From Rhabdophis nuchalis (lineage: Eukaryota; Chordata; Lepidosauria; Squamata; Natricidae): a stretch of DNA of 64,000 nt. Positions 19,684-30,989 of the stretch are shown in pieces. The translations under genes were made by a program, and so were the position numbers. How positions within the stretch are numbered: the stretch's first letter is position 1; every line of letters begins with the position of its first letter. The notes below the pieces were generated by a model. The model searched no databases. It had not been told where the DNA came from and saw nothing but the letters and a program-made list of their open reading frames with translations. The stretch spans positions 147,060,503 through 147,124,502 of the forward strand of contig CM077645.1 in NCBI GenBank assembly GCA_039707465.1, written 5' to 3'.

Positions 19684-20540
19684 TAGGTAGTCCTCGACTT
19701 ACGGCTATGATTGAGCCCAAAGTTTACGTTGCTATTTGTTAAGTGAGCTTTGTCCCATTTTTACAATCTTCTTTGCCACAGTTGTTAAGTGAATCACTGG
19801 CGTTGTTAAATTAGTAACACGGTTGTTAAGTGAATCTGACTTCCTCATAAGAACATAAGAATAACCTTGCTGGAACAGGCCACAGCCCATCCAGACCAGC
19901 ATTCTGTCTCACACAGTGGCTCCCCATTTGCTTCAGGGTCTTTCCAAGCAGATATCTTCACCTGCTTATGATTCCCTGCAAATGGCATTGAGAGATATCC
20001 TGCCTATCTCTCCAACCCAGAGGGTGTCCTTAGCATCCATAATGATAGCCATGTATACCCTTGTTCTCCATGAACTCGTCTCATCCTTTCTTAAAGGTGT
20101 CGAGGCTGACAGCTGTCACCACTTCTTCTGGCAGGAAGTTCCATAGACCAGTGATCCTCTGGGTGAAAAAGTACTTCCTCTTATTTGTTTGAGGTCTAGC
20201 TTCCAAAAGTTTCATGGAGTGCCCCCTAGGGGAAAGGGAAAACAGTTTTTCCTTTTCTACTTTGTCCACACCGTGCATGATTTTATAGACTTCAATCAGG
20301 TCACCTCTCACGCGCCGTCGTTCATTCAACTTGGTTGTCAGAAGGTCACAAAGGTGTCCCTGGGACACTGCAATCATCATAAACATGAAACAGTTGCTAA
20401 GCGTCTGAATTTTGATCATGAATTTTGATCATGCGGCCACGGGGATGCTGCAACGGTCATAAGTGTGAAAAATAGTAATAAGTCACTTTTTCAGTGCTGG
20501 TCACTAATGGTCTCTTATGTTTGAAGTCAAGGACTACCTA
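19684..20540. mobile_element. TA-type MITE (CAGGTAGTCC family) split by CR1
   Basis: Starts TAGGTAGTCCTCGACTTACG and ends TCAAGGACTACCTA, flanked by TA (19682-19683, 20541-20542). The interior breaks at 19847 and resumes at 20323 (TTGTCAGAAGGTCAC). It contains a small internal duplication (TTTTGATCATGAA) near 20410. Confidence 0.8.
19847..20322 (-). mobile_element. CR1-type LINE 3' end nested in a MITE
   Basis: Minus strand encodes the CR1 C-terminus (RGDLIEVYKIMHGVDKVEKE, EARPQTNKRKYFFTQRI, LWNFLPEEVVTAVSLD). The CR1 3' UTR and an octamer-type tail (TTCTTATG repeats, read on the minus strand) follow. It is the same subfamily as 41790-42463. 5'-truncated. Confidence 0.85.
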
Positions 20541-20542
20541 TA

Positions 20543-21582
20543 ATGGATGGTGAATATCTGAGTATGCCAATCCCTCAAAGGCTGCCTTTCAGGACTTCTT
20601 CTAAAGTACTATATTAGAGAATTAGAGTGCATATCTTCATCTATTCTATTCATACCAGATTTAAAGAAAACAAAATTATAGAATAAATTGAAAAAGCAGA
20701 ATCCCAGGTTTCTGATGACCCCAATTCAAACCTCCAAAAAAGATAGACATGACTGATTTGCTCAGATTAATATGAGCCACAGCTATACAGTTTCAGATAG
20801 GCGTGCTAGGCGAAATGGTCAATCTTGCATAATCCAAGAACATTATGACCTGGAACAAAAGGAGAACGGGGTAAAGATTTCCATATCCTGGTGCTCTCAG
20901 GCTGTTTTGGAATGGCTGCTGTTCATTTAGTTATGCTGGCTGAGAATCTGTGGGAATTGTGATCTTAAAATAGCTGCAAAGTCATGCAATTGGAGTTGGC
21001 AAAAGTGTTGAGGGGGCATTCAATGGGAACATCCCAGCCTTGCCTCAGATACATTAAAAAAAAAGGAAGAAATTGGTTCAGCACTTAAGAAATCCAAAAA
21101 CCACTTAACCGTTCAGTGTTAAAACTTTTAAAATATGCATTTGAAAACATCATAATCTTCAGTGAGACTGACCCATGGCTACTGGCCATTTTCTTGCATC
21201 CTTAAAGGTTTTCCCCTGGGCAGAAGTTAAAACCCATCCTTCTCCTAGAAAAATGAAGTATCCTGGGAAAATATTGAAAAGGCAGAATATTATATTTCCC
21301 TGGATAAGAAATGGAGAGACATGTTTTAGGCTGGAAGCAGACTCACTCTTAATAGAGTCAATGGGCCATTAAAAGGCCTGAGTCGGTCTATTCTATATAA
21401 TAATGATCTCCCCCCTTCAGCTCCAGGGTGATGAGATTAAGGCATGATAGTATTAGCCCTTTACCCATCTCACCACAGGGCACCTGGGAAGAAGCAATGA
21501 TCAACCAAACATGAACTCAAAACACAGCCTACAGAATTGCCCCTGCATGGCCCCATGGGAGTCAGACAACCAATCAGAATAC
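20543..21582. other. no recognisable feature
   Basis: Unassigned sequence. A 65-codon frame at 21175-21372 has no recognisable domain and I do not call it a gene. Confidence 0.4.
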
Positions 21583-22070
21583 AAGCTCAGGTTCAAAGTC
21601 CAGAGAGGGAATGGCTCTGGGCCCAGCTACATACGAGACCGCCTCCTGCCCCATACATCCCTTCGACCGATCCACTCCCACAGAGAGGGCCTTCTCCGGG
21701 TACCGTCGACCAGGCAATGCCGGTTGGCGACGCCTAGGGGAAGGGCCTTCTCTGTGGCGGGCCCAGCCCTCTGGAATGACCTACCCCCCCGAACTACGCA
21801 CCACCTCGGACCTCTGCCTCTTCCGCCAACGTCTCAAGACTTATTTATTCCAACAAGCCGGCCTAGCATAACCCCCGTTTTCTGACTTTTAAATGTGGAT
21901 AAATTTTAAATTCTTAGGGTTTTATAATGGGTTTTAGCACGGGATATAATTTAATAGTTTTTTAATGATATATTTTTGTATTTTGTATGGTTTTTAATAT
22001 TGCCTGTGCGCCGCCCTATGTCCTTGCAAGGAGAAGGGCGGGGTATAAATTTAATTAAAAACAAAACCAA
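21583..22070 (+). mobile_element. L2 LINE 3' fragment
   Basis: Encodes the L2 C-terminus across at least two frames (GSGPSYIRDRLLPHTSLRPI, GRAFSVAGPALWNDLPP). The UTR and tail GCCGCCCTATGTCC, then GAGAAGGGCGGGGTATAA follow. 5'-truncated, dead. Confidence 0.85.
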
Positions 22071-22836
22071 AACCAGGGACTTTCGGCATCTCTGTCTCTT
22101 TCTTTTCTTCTTCACCCAACATCTGGAAGCATGCAATCACCTTTTCTGTTCATGAACTCAAGCCATGTGATCCTGTTCACCATTAAACCATCTTTCCAAG
22201 CAGCCTTGGAGACACTGTTTCCAGTGTCTCCCCCCCTCGCCCCCCAACTTGGAACTGAACCCAGAAGGACATTTTTTTCCAACACTTTGAAGCACACTCA
22301 AGTTTATATTTTCCCAGACTCCCAAAGGCTGGAAGAATTGAGGCGGAAGGTCAACTTGGCACATCTGAAGAGGCCTAGAGTTAGCTGAGCAGGAAGTGCA
22401 AGGGAAAAGGCTACATCCAGCATGAGTCACTCAGTTACACATTGCTGTGCTCTTGCATCAATATTGACATGGTGTTTTTTTCCACCACCTTAATTAAACG
22501 AAAGCTTGGCATTCTCATAAAGATCTCTTGGGTTCACCGTGTATTTGCCTCATAAACTTTACCTTTTTCATGCCTGGCATGTCCGTTCTTGATAGTGTGA
22601 CTGTAGTGTTTATTCCTATAATGGCTCATATATACTGGGTAGATTCTTTAAATCTTTCATCAAAGCAGAAATTTGTATACAGCCACTTATCTAGTTGCTG
22701 AGGAAATTAGGGCTGCCAAATCCTGGATTGCAGTATTCTGGTTGACCACCACAAGAAGTTTCTCTTCACTGCCACCTACTGATTATCTGGACTTTTACAG
22801 CCATTTTTGAAAGCCCTAAAATATATCAAGTGAGTG
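22071..22836. other. no recognisable feature
   Basis: Unassigned sequence, no repeat signature seen. Confidence 0.4.
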
Positions 22837-23050
22837 GTGAAGGTTTGTTCATCTAGCTAGGTAAGCTCTTCAGCGGAGTTTAGGGGATGTCAGTGTCATC
22901 ACAAGACCCTCACTTTACACACCCACACCCGAAGCCCTTATAAACAGAAGAACACTGACATCCTCTAAACTCAGCTGAAGATCTTACCTAGCCTGGTAAC
23001 AAAACATTCGGAAACCACCACCCAAGTTCAGGGAATGAACCTTCACCCTC
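22837..23050. mobile_element. Penelope-like terminal foldback (degenerate)
   Basis: The left arm (22837-22895) and right arm (22953-23046) are inverted: CACTGACATCC...GCTGAAGA...CTTACCTAG on one strand pairs with its complement on the other side, and the outer tips GGTGAAGGTT / AACCTTCACC also match. The left arm has lost about 35 bp. The right arm carries CTGAAGA, a TTACC/GGTAA stem and AAAAC, a decayed form of the hammerhead-like core seen at 59143. The intervening TATAAACAGAAGAACACTGAC also recurs in the Penelope-like 3' end at 58726-59225. Confidence 0.55.
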
Positions 23051-23129
23051 ATCCTACACCCGAGCAATAGATATTTGCCACTATTGCATATTAAGTGAGC
23101 TTTAGGCCTCAAATATCACAGCTATAATA

Positions 23130-23357
23130 CAGGTAGTTCTCGTTTAGCAAGTGTCTCATCATAGTGATTATTTGCAGTTACGACAGTGATAAAAAAATAA
23201 CTTTAGGGCCAATTCTGACATTTAAGACATTCCAGATTTGTAAAGCACAACAAAACTGAGGTGAGATCATAAGCACAGTCATGGTTTCACTTAGTAATGT
23301 TTAACTTAACAACCAAGTTGCTGGTTGTGATTGTGATTGCTAAACAAGGACTACCCG
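23130..23357. mobile_element. TA-type MITE, CAGGTAGTTCTCG family
   Basis: Starts CAGGTAGTTCTCGTTTAGC and ends GCTAAACAAGGACTACCCG; TA on both sides (23128-23129, 23358-23359). Non-coding. Confidence 0.8.
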
Positions 23358-23359
23358 TA

Positions 23360-23820
23360 TTGCCATTTGGAACTGATGCAGACGGAGCAGCTCTTTATGT
23401 GTATGAAATAATATTTGGATGACTGCGCTCACATATTTGTGGCTTTTACTCAGATAGTAGTTGCGTAATAGTTGCAACTAATCCTGTTGACATCCCAGTC
23501 CTTCAATTCTCCTGCCACCATTACCCCACCCTAATATAAGAAAAGAACCAAGGGCATTAAGGCATATCTGTGGTCTTTAAGAGGGGGGGGGTGATGTAGG
23601 GCAAATGGAGAACAAACCTCTTTGCTTTCAGTCACGAGTCAAGTCAAAACAAGACAAAACAAGACAAGATAGATGGCACTTTCATCTTCAAAACCCCGAC
23701 ACTCTTGAGAGATGAAGCAGCCACAGCCAAGCAAGGCATCACCATTTTAGAATCCATTTTGGAATAACATTGCATCTTTTGGTTCCAGGAAAAAAATTAG
23801 CAAGGCATTTTTATTAATAA
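23360..23820. other. no recognisable feature
   Basis: Unassigned; short G run near 23583 and CAAGACAAAA repeats near 23650. Confidence 0.4.
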
Positions 23821-24296
23821 ATTATTATTATTATTATTCACATTTGTAACCCGCACCCATCTCACCACAAAGGGACTCGGGGCGGTGAACAGAGATTTAA
23901 AATAAATATACATAAATACAAAATATTACTAAATAATAACTAAATTAAATCAATACCCTGCTTAAAATAAATTTAAAAAACCCATAAATTAAACTTTGAT
24001 TTGATTATAAGACAGTGGGGTGCGGAGTAGATCATGCTAGGCCGGCCAGATGAAAATAGTAAGTTTTTAAGTGCCGGCGGAACAAGCGGAGGTCTGAGAT
24101 GGTACGGAGATCGGGAGGTAAGCCGTTCCAGAGGGTTGGGCTGACCACATAGAAGGCCCTTCCCCTGGGAGCTGCCAACTGGCATTGCCCGGTCGGTGGC
24201 ACCCGGAGAAGACCCTCTCCCTGGGAGCGAGTCGGTCGTAGGGATGTATGGGGCAGTAGACGGTCTCGTAGGTAGCTAGGCCCCGTGCCATGGAGC
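23821..24296 (-). mobile_element. L2 LINE 3' fragment with (ATT)n tail
   Basis: The minus strand encodes HGTGPSYLRDRLLPHTSLRP, a GRAFYVVSPTLWNGLPP variant and LRLFRRHLKTYYFHLAGLA, then a 3' UTR ending in an ATT microsatellite (23821-23838). 5'-truncated at about 24296. Confidence 0.85.
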
Positions 24297-25365
24297 ATAA
24301 ATGTACGAATCTTATCAAGATGTAAAAAGCAAAAGAAAATGAGAAGAAAAGGGAAAAGAAAGATGTGTAGGGTAAAGGGGAGAAAAGTAAGAAAAGCATT
24401 GATTTGGCTCTTTGTAGTGCATTAGAATAACATAATATCATTACAGCCTCAAGTTTTCACTTTTATATACTCAATATACTGTATACTAGCCACTTCTGTA
24501 ACAACAAACTTACCTAATTAGGAGAACCCAAAGTCAAAGTTGCAATTCCACCCACCCACCCCCATCTTAAGCAGAAAATTCGAAAGACGTTTCCAAGTAC
24601 AAACACACTTATAGGCATTATTGTCTTTGATCAAAGCAGCTAATGTAGCTGTCTCTGCTAGTTCTATTTGTTTTTCCAGCCATTCATCTCTGGCGCAAAA
24701 TTTTAGTGAGGCATTTAAATGTATACAGACCTACTGCCATCCTCCCAGATGTAACAGAGGGAATGGAGAAAACCATGCCCTGACAATTATACATTATTCA
24801 TGTTGGTATCAGTAGCTTCCTTATTCAGCCCTTCTGATTCTCTGCTACTCTCTTTGGTGAGTGAGTAATTTGCTTCCTAATTTATATATATATTTTATCA
24901 GAGCCCATCTTTTACTCAGATATGAGTCCCACTGAGTTTAGCAGGATTCACTTTTAGGGGAACATAAATTGGACACATCAAGCATTTTATGTACTGTGTT
25001 GCTACAGAGAATTCTGACAGTCAACAACAGAGACCTTTGAAAGTCTTAGCTGGTTGAACTTCTGAACAGACGTGAATGGTACATATGTATAGAGAGTAAG
25101 GAAGATGATCTTGACAGAGATGCAATATTAGGAATGGTTACCTAGCTAAAATGATGCATTTTTAAATACAGAACTACAAGATAACATTCAGAAGCCACTC
25201 AGGCAGATGTCTTCCTAATTGACGGGTTTAACAAGAAGGAGGAAGTGTAACACGTTCACACTCCCAAGATTCTGTTATTATAGCCAATCTCAAGAAAAAT
25301 AGTTTTAACCTTTCTCTGGAATTGATTTCCTGGTCTGGTCTGCCTTAAGGGGCTGACCATATAAG
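24297..25365. other. no recognisable feature
   Basis: Unassigned AT-rich DNA. A short CCCACC run near 24550. Confidence 0.4.
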
Positions 25366-25410
<45 letters not shown>

Positions 25411-27480
25411 TATTTAATTTCTTGACCGCTCCTCTCCCCGTAGGGACTCGGAGCGGTGCACAGGGAAACTAAAACCATAAATACAATCAAAACAACATCT
25501 TAAAAACAAATTAAACAATGCCTGTGCTAAAATACCCATTATAACTAAAATTCCCTAAACAACTAAAACCCCATAGAGAGAGACTACCCCAGGCCGGCCA
25601 AGCAGAAAAAATATGTTTTTAATTTCAGACGGAAGGAGCGGAGGTCCGTGGTTGTTCTAATGTCGGGGGGAAGGTCATTCCAGAGGGCTGGGCCCGCCAC
25701 AGAGAGAGCCCTTCCCCTGGGCGTCGCCCGCTGACAAAGTCTAGTGGACGGCACCCGGAGAAGTCCCTCTCTGTGGGAGCGAATCGGCCGTGAGGATGTA
25801 TGCGGCAGGATCCGATCCCGCAAATAGCTAGGTCCCGAGCCATGGAGCGCTTTAAAGATGATAATTAATACCTTGAAGCGCACCCAGAAGACGACAGGCA
25901 GCCAGTGCAGCTCACGCAGGAGAGGTGTTACATGGGTAAACCTAGAAGTACCCAAGATTGCCCACGCGGCTGCGTTCTGGACCATCTGCAGTCTCCGGGT
26001 GCACCTCAAGGGAAGCCCCATGTAGAGAGAGTTACAATAGTCCAGTCGGGATGTCACGAGAGCATGAGTGACTGTGCGAAGGGCGTCCCGATCCAATAGG
26101 GGGCGCAACTGGTGAACCAGGCGAACCTGGTAAAACGCCCTCCTAGCCACGGCTGTCACTTGCTCTTCCATGGACAGCCGGGCATCTAGGAGGACACCCA
26201 AGTTGCGCGCCCCATCCACAGGGGCAAGATGTTCGCCCCCTATGGCCAGCGATGGAATAAGCTGGTTGAATCGGGCAGCCGGAAACCACAGCCACTCGGT
26301 CTTGGTAGGGTTGAGCCCGAGTCCGTTACTTCCCATCCAGATCCGTACGGCTTCCAGGCACTGGCACATCACCGCTACGGCATCGTTGGGGTGGTTTGGG
26401 GTAGATATATACAGCTGCGTATCATCAGCGTAGAGATGGTACTCTACCCCAAAATCACGGATGATCTCACCCAGCGGCTTCATGTATGTGTTGAACAGGA
26501 GAGGCGAGAGGACCGACCCCTGAGGCACCCCACATGTGAGGGGTCTCGAGGTCGACCTCTGCTCTCCTGCCAACACAAATTGCGATCGTCCAGAGAGGTA
26601 GGAGGAGAACCACCGTAAAACGGTGCCTCCCACCCCCAACCCCCCCAACCGATGCAATAGGATACCATGGTCGATGGTATCGAAAGCCGCCGAGAGGTCT
26701 AATAGGACCAGGATGGAGGAGCAACCCCCATCCCTGGCCCTCCAGAGATCATCGACCAACGCGACCAATGCCGTCTCGGTGCTATGCCCGGGCCGAAAGC
26801 CGGACTGGCGCGGATCTAGATACTCAACTTCCTCCAGGTGACGGGGAAACTGTTGTGCCACCACACTCTCAACAACCTTCGCCAAAAAGGGAAGGTTGGA
26901 GACTGGACGATAGTTGGCTAATAAAGCTGGATCCAAAGAGGGCTTCTTGAGGAGGGGCCTCACCATAGCCTCTTTTAGGGAGGCAGGCAAGGAACCCTCA
27001 CTCAAGGATGCGTTGATAACCTCTTGGAGCCAGCCTCGTGTCACCTCCCAGGATGCCAGTACAAGCCAGGAGGGACACGGGTCCAATAAACATATGGTGG
27101 CTCGCAGTCGCCCACGTAACCTGTCCATATCCTCGGAAGTAACGGAGTCAAACTCCTCCCAAACAAGATCTGTCTCGTGGCATCCCACTGGGCCATCAAT
27201 GGGGGCTAACTCGTTCTGTATCTGAGCGATTTTCTCCTGCAGAAAAATCACAAATTCCTCTGCTCTACCCTGTAACAGGGCTTCCCGCACCCTCTGTTGA
27301 AGGAGGGAGCGGGTCACCCTAAACAGGGCGGCAGGGCGGTTTTCTGCGGATGCTACAAGGGTGGCACAGTGATGACGTTTGGCCACTCTCAGCGCCACAA
27401 TGTAAGTCCGTAAATGGGCTCTCACCTGTGTTCGGTCAGATTCAGAATGGGTAGCCCTCCATCTTCTCTCTAGGCATCCA
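25366..27480 (-). mobile_element. L2 LINE, 5'-truncated, with (AAT)n tail
   Basis: A 2.1-kb minus-strand insertion: AAT microsatellite tail (25366-25410), 3' UTR, then the 634-codon frame below. Truncated within the linker between endonuclease and reverse transcriptase. The 5' junction lies next to a 12-bp inverted repeat (27496-27529). Confidence 0.85.
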
Positions 27481-27488
27481 TTTGCCAT
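25584..27488 (-). CDS. L2 LINE ORF2 fragment: reverse transcriptase without endonuclease
   Basis: A 634-codon uninterrupted frame opening at an ATG that belongs partly to flanking DNA (MANGC), joining the L2 protein at LERRWRATHSESD. It keeps the linker, LLDLSAAFDTIDH (motif A), CGVPQGSVLSPLLF (motif B) and YHLYADDTQLY (motif C). It also has the thumb and the C-terminal VQNAAAWAILGTSRF, LRELHWLPV and ALWNDLPPDIRTTTDLRS. About 330 residues including the whole endonuclease are missing relative to the copy at 7138-10047. The protein matches that copy closely, so this is a fairly recent insertion. No promoter is expected, since truncation removes it. Confidence 0.8.
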   Translation of the reverse strand: MANGCLERRWRATHSESDRTQVRAHLRTYIVALRVAKRHHCATLVASAENRPAALFRVTRSLLQQRVREALLQGRAEEFVIFLQEKIAQIQNELAPIDGPVGCHETDLVWEEFDSVTSEDMDRLRGRLRATICLLDPCPSWLVLASWEVTRGWLQEVINASLSEGSLPASLKEAMVRPLLKKPSLDPALLANYRPVSNLPFLAKVVESVVAQQFPRHLEEVEYLDPRQSGFRPGHSTETALVALVDDLWRARDGGCSSILVLLDLSAAFDTIDHGILLHRLGGLGVGGTVLRWFSSYLSGRSQFVLAGEQRSTSRPLTCGVPQGSVLSPLLFNTYMKPLGEIIRDFGVEYHLYADDTQLYISTPNHPNDAVAVMCQCLEAVRIWMGSNGLGLNPTKTEWLWFPAARFNQLIPSLAIGGEHLAPVDGARNLGVLLDARLSMEEQVTAVARRAFYQVRLVHQLRPLLDRDALRTVTHALVTSRLDYCNSLYMGLPLRCTRRLQMVQNAAAWAILGTSRFTHVTPLLRELHWLPVVFWVRFKVLIIIFKALHGSGPSYLRDRILPHTSSRPIRSHREGLLRVPSTRLCQRATPRGRALSVAGPALWNDLPPDIRTTTDLRSFRLKLKTYFFCLAGLG

Positions 27489-27495
27489 TCCTTAT

Positions 27496-27529
27496 TTGGG
27501 TCACTAACAGCTCACTATTAGTGACCCAA
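27496..27529. repeat. 12-bp inverted repeat with 10-nt loop
   Basis: TTGGGTCACTAA and TTAGTGACCCAA form a perfect stem around CAGCTCACTA. It sits 16 bp beyond the L2 5' truncation. Confidence 0.8.
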
Positions 27530-27639
27530 GTGTTTAAAAGATAGTTAAGGGTTAAAATGTTAATGTGACAAAGTAGTATCAAATTATATTCGAAAATATT
27601 ATTTTAATTTTTTTTTACTGATGGACTGCATTTTATACA

Positions 27640-27749
27640 TTTTTATGCTTTTAACTATACAGTGCCCAGAGTCACTCTGAGAGTAAGGATATGGTACCTA
27701 AATCTGACTAGATGATAGATGGATGGATGGATGGATGGATGGATGGATG

Positions 27750-27825
<76 letters not shown>

Positions 27826-27950
27826 GATAGATATTGGTAGATGGATGAATAGATAGATATACCGTGATGGATGGATGGATGGATGGATGGATGGATGGAT
27901 GGATGGATGGACGGATGGATGGAGTGGACAGGTAGGCAGGCAGGCAGATA
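27640..27950. repeat. retroposon tail with GATA/ATGG microsatellites
   Basis: A SINE/LINE-like 3' end (CAGTGCCCAGAGTCACTCTG, about 27660-27680) passes into (ATGG)n at 27718-27748. About 20 GATA units follow at 27749-27832, then a second (ATGG)n at 27866-27925. GATA-rich (Bkm-type) repeats are a known feature of snake genomes. Confidence 0.85.
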
Positions 27951-29107
27951 GAAATCTAGAATATTTCAATCTATGAAGAGCTTTGGTTATGTATTTTTAA
28001 AGAATGCTTGTGTCTTACATTCTAAAAGGCACCTTAATTAAATTTGCCAGCTCTCAATCTTTGAATTAGATTTCAGCTGAAAGAGAGGCAGGTTGTAACA
28101 TTAAAATTCCACATGGGTTAGTTTTAATTGGTTATTTTGAAAACAGAATCATAATGTTGATATTGATCAAAGTTAATTTAATTTTGTATAATTTTAATTA
28201 TCTCATATTTTGTTGTTTTTTTCTTTTTCCTTTAATATATAGGTTTAGAATTAGAATTTTCATTTTATTTTTGGGTTGTTTTCCTTTTTCTCCCCTTTTT
28301 GAGTTAATTTTTAGCAGTTCCCCAGGGACAACATATCTTTCTTACTATTCTTGTTTGTTTGCTTGTTTTTCTTCCCTAAGAATTTTCTTTGCTTTTGTTT
28401 TCCTCCACTATGTAGCTCTTTTTACATAATACAGTCAATTTCTCTTTAATAATATTTTATAATGCAATTATCATAGAGTTATATTAGTTTATGCACAATA
28501 TTACCCATTAATAACTATGCTTTTGAAGAAATGCTAAATTATAATATTTTCAAAGTTTAATATAATTATATTTTAAAAAATATACCTAAGAATGAGGGTC
28601 TAAAGGAAGATTGTTCTAGGTTAAATGAAACAAATAGTAGTGTTACTAAAACAATTTTACCTACGTTCTGCAACTGATATTTTTCTATTCCTCTATTAGC
28701 TACAACATAGTAATAACAAAAATTCCTTTGAGTTGCACTCAGTTTCTGGAGACTGTGTCTATTTGACTTTTTTTGGCACTATTACCTTGATGGGTCGTTA
28801 CTGCCTTCTTTTGAAATATTTTTTTACTTCCCAGTTATCCTAGCAGCCCTGGATATCCCAAGAGGTTCCAAATCCAAATATTCAATCAGCCAGGGTTGAT
28901 TGAGCTTAAGTTTTGAGTTATTGGGGAGATCAACCACGGTTAGACAGGTTCTGCCAGGAGCCAGTCAAGCAGAAATAGCTTCTTCAATCATCTGCAAAAA
29001 GGAAGAAAAGGCAGAGCTTAAGAGTTTAGTGAAAAATAAGGAAACTGTAAAAGGTAGGTAGTTTTGGTGGAATGCTCTACGTTTCTATGGGAAATGCCAT
29101 GATATGA
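27951..29107. other. no recognisable feature
   Basis: AT-rich unassigned sequence; nothing coding recognised. Confidence 0.4.
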
Positions 29108-29112
29108 TTATT

Positions 29113-29207
<95 letters not shown>

Positions 29208-29211
29208 TTAT
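29108..29211. repeat. (ATTT)n microsatellite
   Basis: About 26 uninterrupted TTTA units at the 3' end of a minus-strand L2; grown from the LINE tail. Confidence 0.9.
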
Positions 29212-30099
29212 TCGATTTATATACCGCTCCTATCTCCATCAAGATGGACTCAGGGCGGTGTACAGGAAATTAAAAATCACACCAACAAATAACAATAAAT
29301 ACAATGATAATATTAAAATGAATTAAATTAGGTAACCTGTGCTAAAAATATTTCCCATTAATAAAATTATAAATCCAATTACTAATTGCTAAAATTATGT
29401 CGCATCTGAGCCCTAAGCTCTAAGCTAGACCGGCTTGGTGGAAGAAGTATGTCTTAAGTGAGCGGCGAAAGAGGGAAAGGTCTATGATAGTGCAGAGTTC
29501 GGGGGGGGGGGTAGGTCGTTCCAGAGGGCTGGACCTGCTACAGAGAAGGCCCTTCCCCTGGGCACCGCCAATCGGCATTGACTGGCGGTTGGCACCCTGA
29601 GGAGGCCCTCCCCGTGGCAGCGGATCGTTCGTTGGGAGGTGTGTGGCAGGAGACGGTCCCGCAAGTAACTAGGCCCCGTGCCATGGAGCAATTTAAAGAT
29701 GGAAACAAGCACCTTGAAGCGTACCCGGAAGGCCACCGGCAGCCAGTGCAGCTCGCGCAGGAGAGGTGTTACATGCAGAGGCGTAGCGTGGGGGGTGCAG
29801 GGGGGGCCGGCTGCACCGGGCGCAACATCTGGGGGGGGGCGCTCGGGCAGCCCCCTGCCCAATCCAAAAAGCCCCCTAGATGGCATCTCTTGGGCGGCAT
29901 GAATAATACATTTAAACACTTCAAAACCCGCATTTGATCCCCGGCGCGGCTCGACGGATGGCGCTGGGCTCGGAGCTGTCAGAGCTTCTTTTGCAACAGT
30001 TTTGGCTTTTGGGGGGGGGGGGACAATGAAAAGCAAAACGCAAAAAAATCCAAATTGTTGCAAGGAGCGCCTTTCCTTTCCTTCCCGACGCAGCGAGCA

Positions 30100-30775
30100 C
30101 GCCAAAGCTATGGGAGAGTGGGGGGAAGGAGGGAGGGAAAAGAGGAGGAGGAGGAGGAGGAGGCGGCACGGGGAGGGGGGGGAAAGAGGAGGTGGGCGCC
30201 CGTTGGCAAAGAGAGAGAGAGAGAGAAAGAGAAAGAAGAAGAAAGAGAGGAAAGAAGAGATAAATTGGGGAGGGGGAGGCAGAAGGAAGTTTCTCCGCTG
30301 TTTCAAAGCGCAAATCTTTCCCCCTCGATTTGGATGGGCTCCCTTCCCCGAGTGGGAGGGAATGAGGAGGGGCTGGGAAGGCAGACTTTCCTTCCAACTG
30401 GTGCTTTCTGCAAGAGGGGGGGGGGAGAAGAAGAGGGAGGAGGAGGAGGAAGAAGTGGAAGGAAAAGCGGAAAGAGGGAAGAATGTGGAGAGAATGCCAA
30501 GAGAGGAAGACGAAGGGAGGAGGAGAGGAAGAGGTGGAAGGGAAAAAACGGAGGAGGAAGGAATGCAGACAGAGAGCGCCAAGAAGAAAGAAGAAGAGGG
30601 GTGGAGGCAGAGAATGAAGGAGGAGGAGTAAGAAGAAAGAGGGAAAAATGAAGAAAAGGAGAGCCACCAAGAGGAAGAGGAGGAAAAAGTAGGGACAAGG
30701 AAGAAGAGGATGATGATGAAGAAGAAAAGCAAGAGGAAGGAAGAGTGAAGAAAGAATGGAGAGAAAGGCAAACCA
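30100..30775. repeat. purine-rich (GA-rich) tract
   Basis: The plus strand is mostly G and A for nearly 700 bp, with GAGGAG and AGAGAG runs and one mixed stretch at about 30290-30350. Strand asymmetry gives long stop-poor frames on both strands, none with a recognisable domain. Mirror-repeat runs could adopt triplex structure. Confidence 0.8.
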
Positions 30776-30989
30776 CTCAGGGGCTACAAGAACATCGATT
30801 TACCTATTTTTATTTTACGGATGTATTTGTGTTCCACTTTAATAACTCCAGGCACTAAAACAGACTTGCAAGCCCTTCCTCTTTTTCCCTCTAACAACCC
30901 TGTGAGGTGGGCTAGGAGAGAATTAAATCCCCATGTTCAACAACCGTAGGTCGCTAATGTTGAGCAGGGGACTCTGCAATCCTCATACA

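Noticed and set aside
29482..30776. Open frames up to 429 codons on both strands
   Set aside because: They follow from the purine/pyrimidine bias of the tract, plus a short L2 remnant at one end. No domain found.
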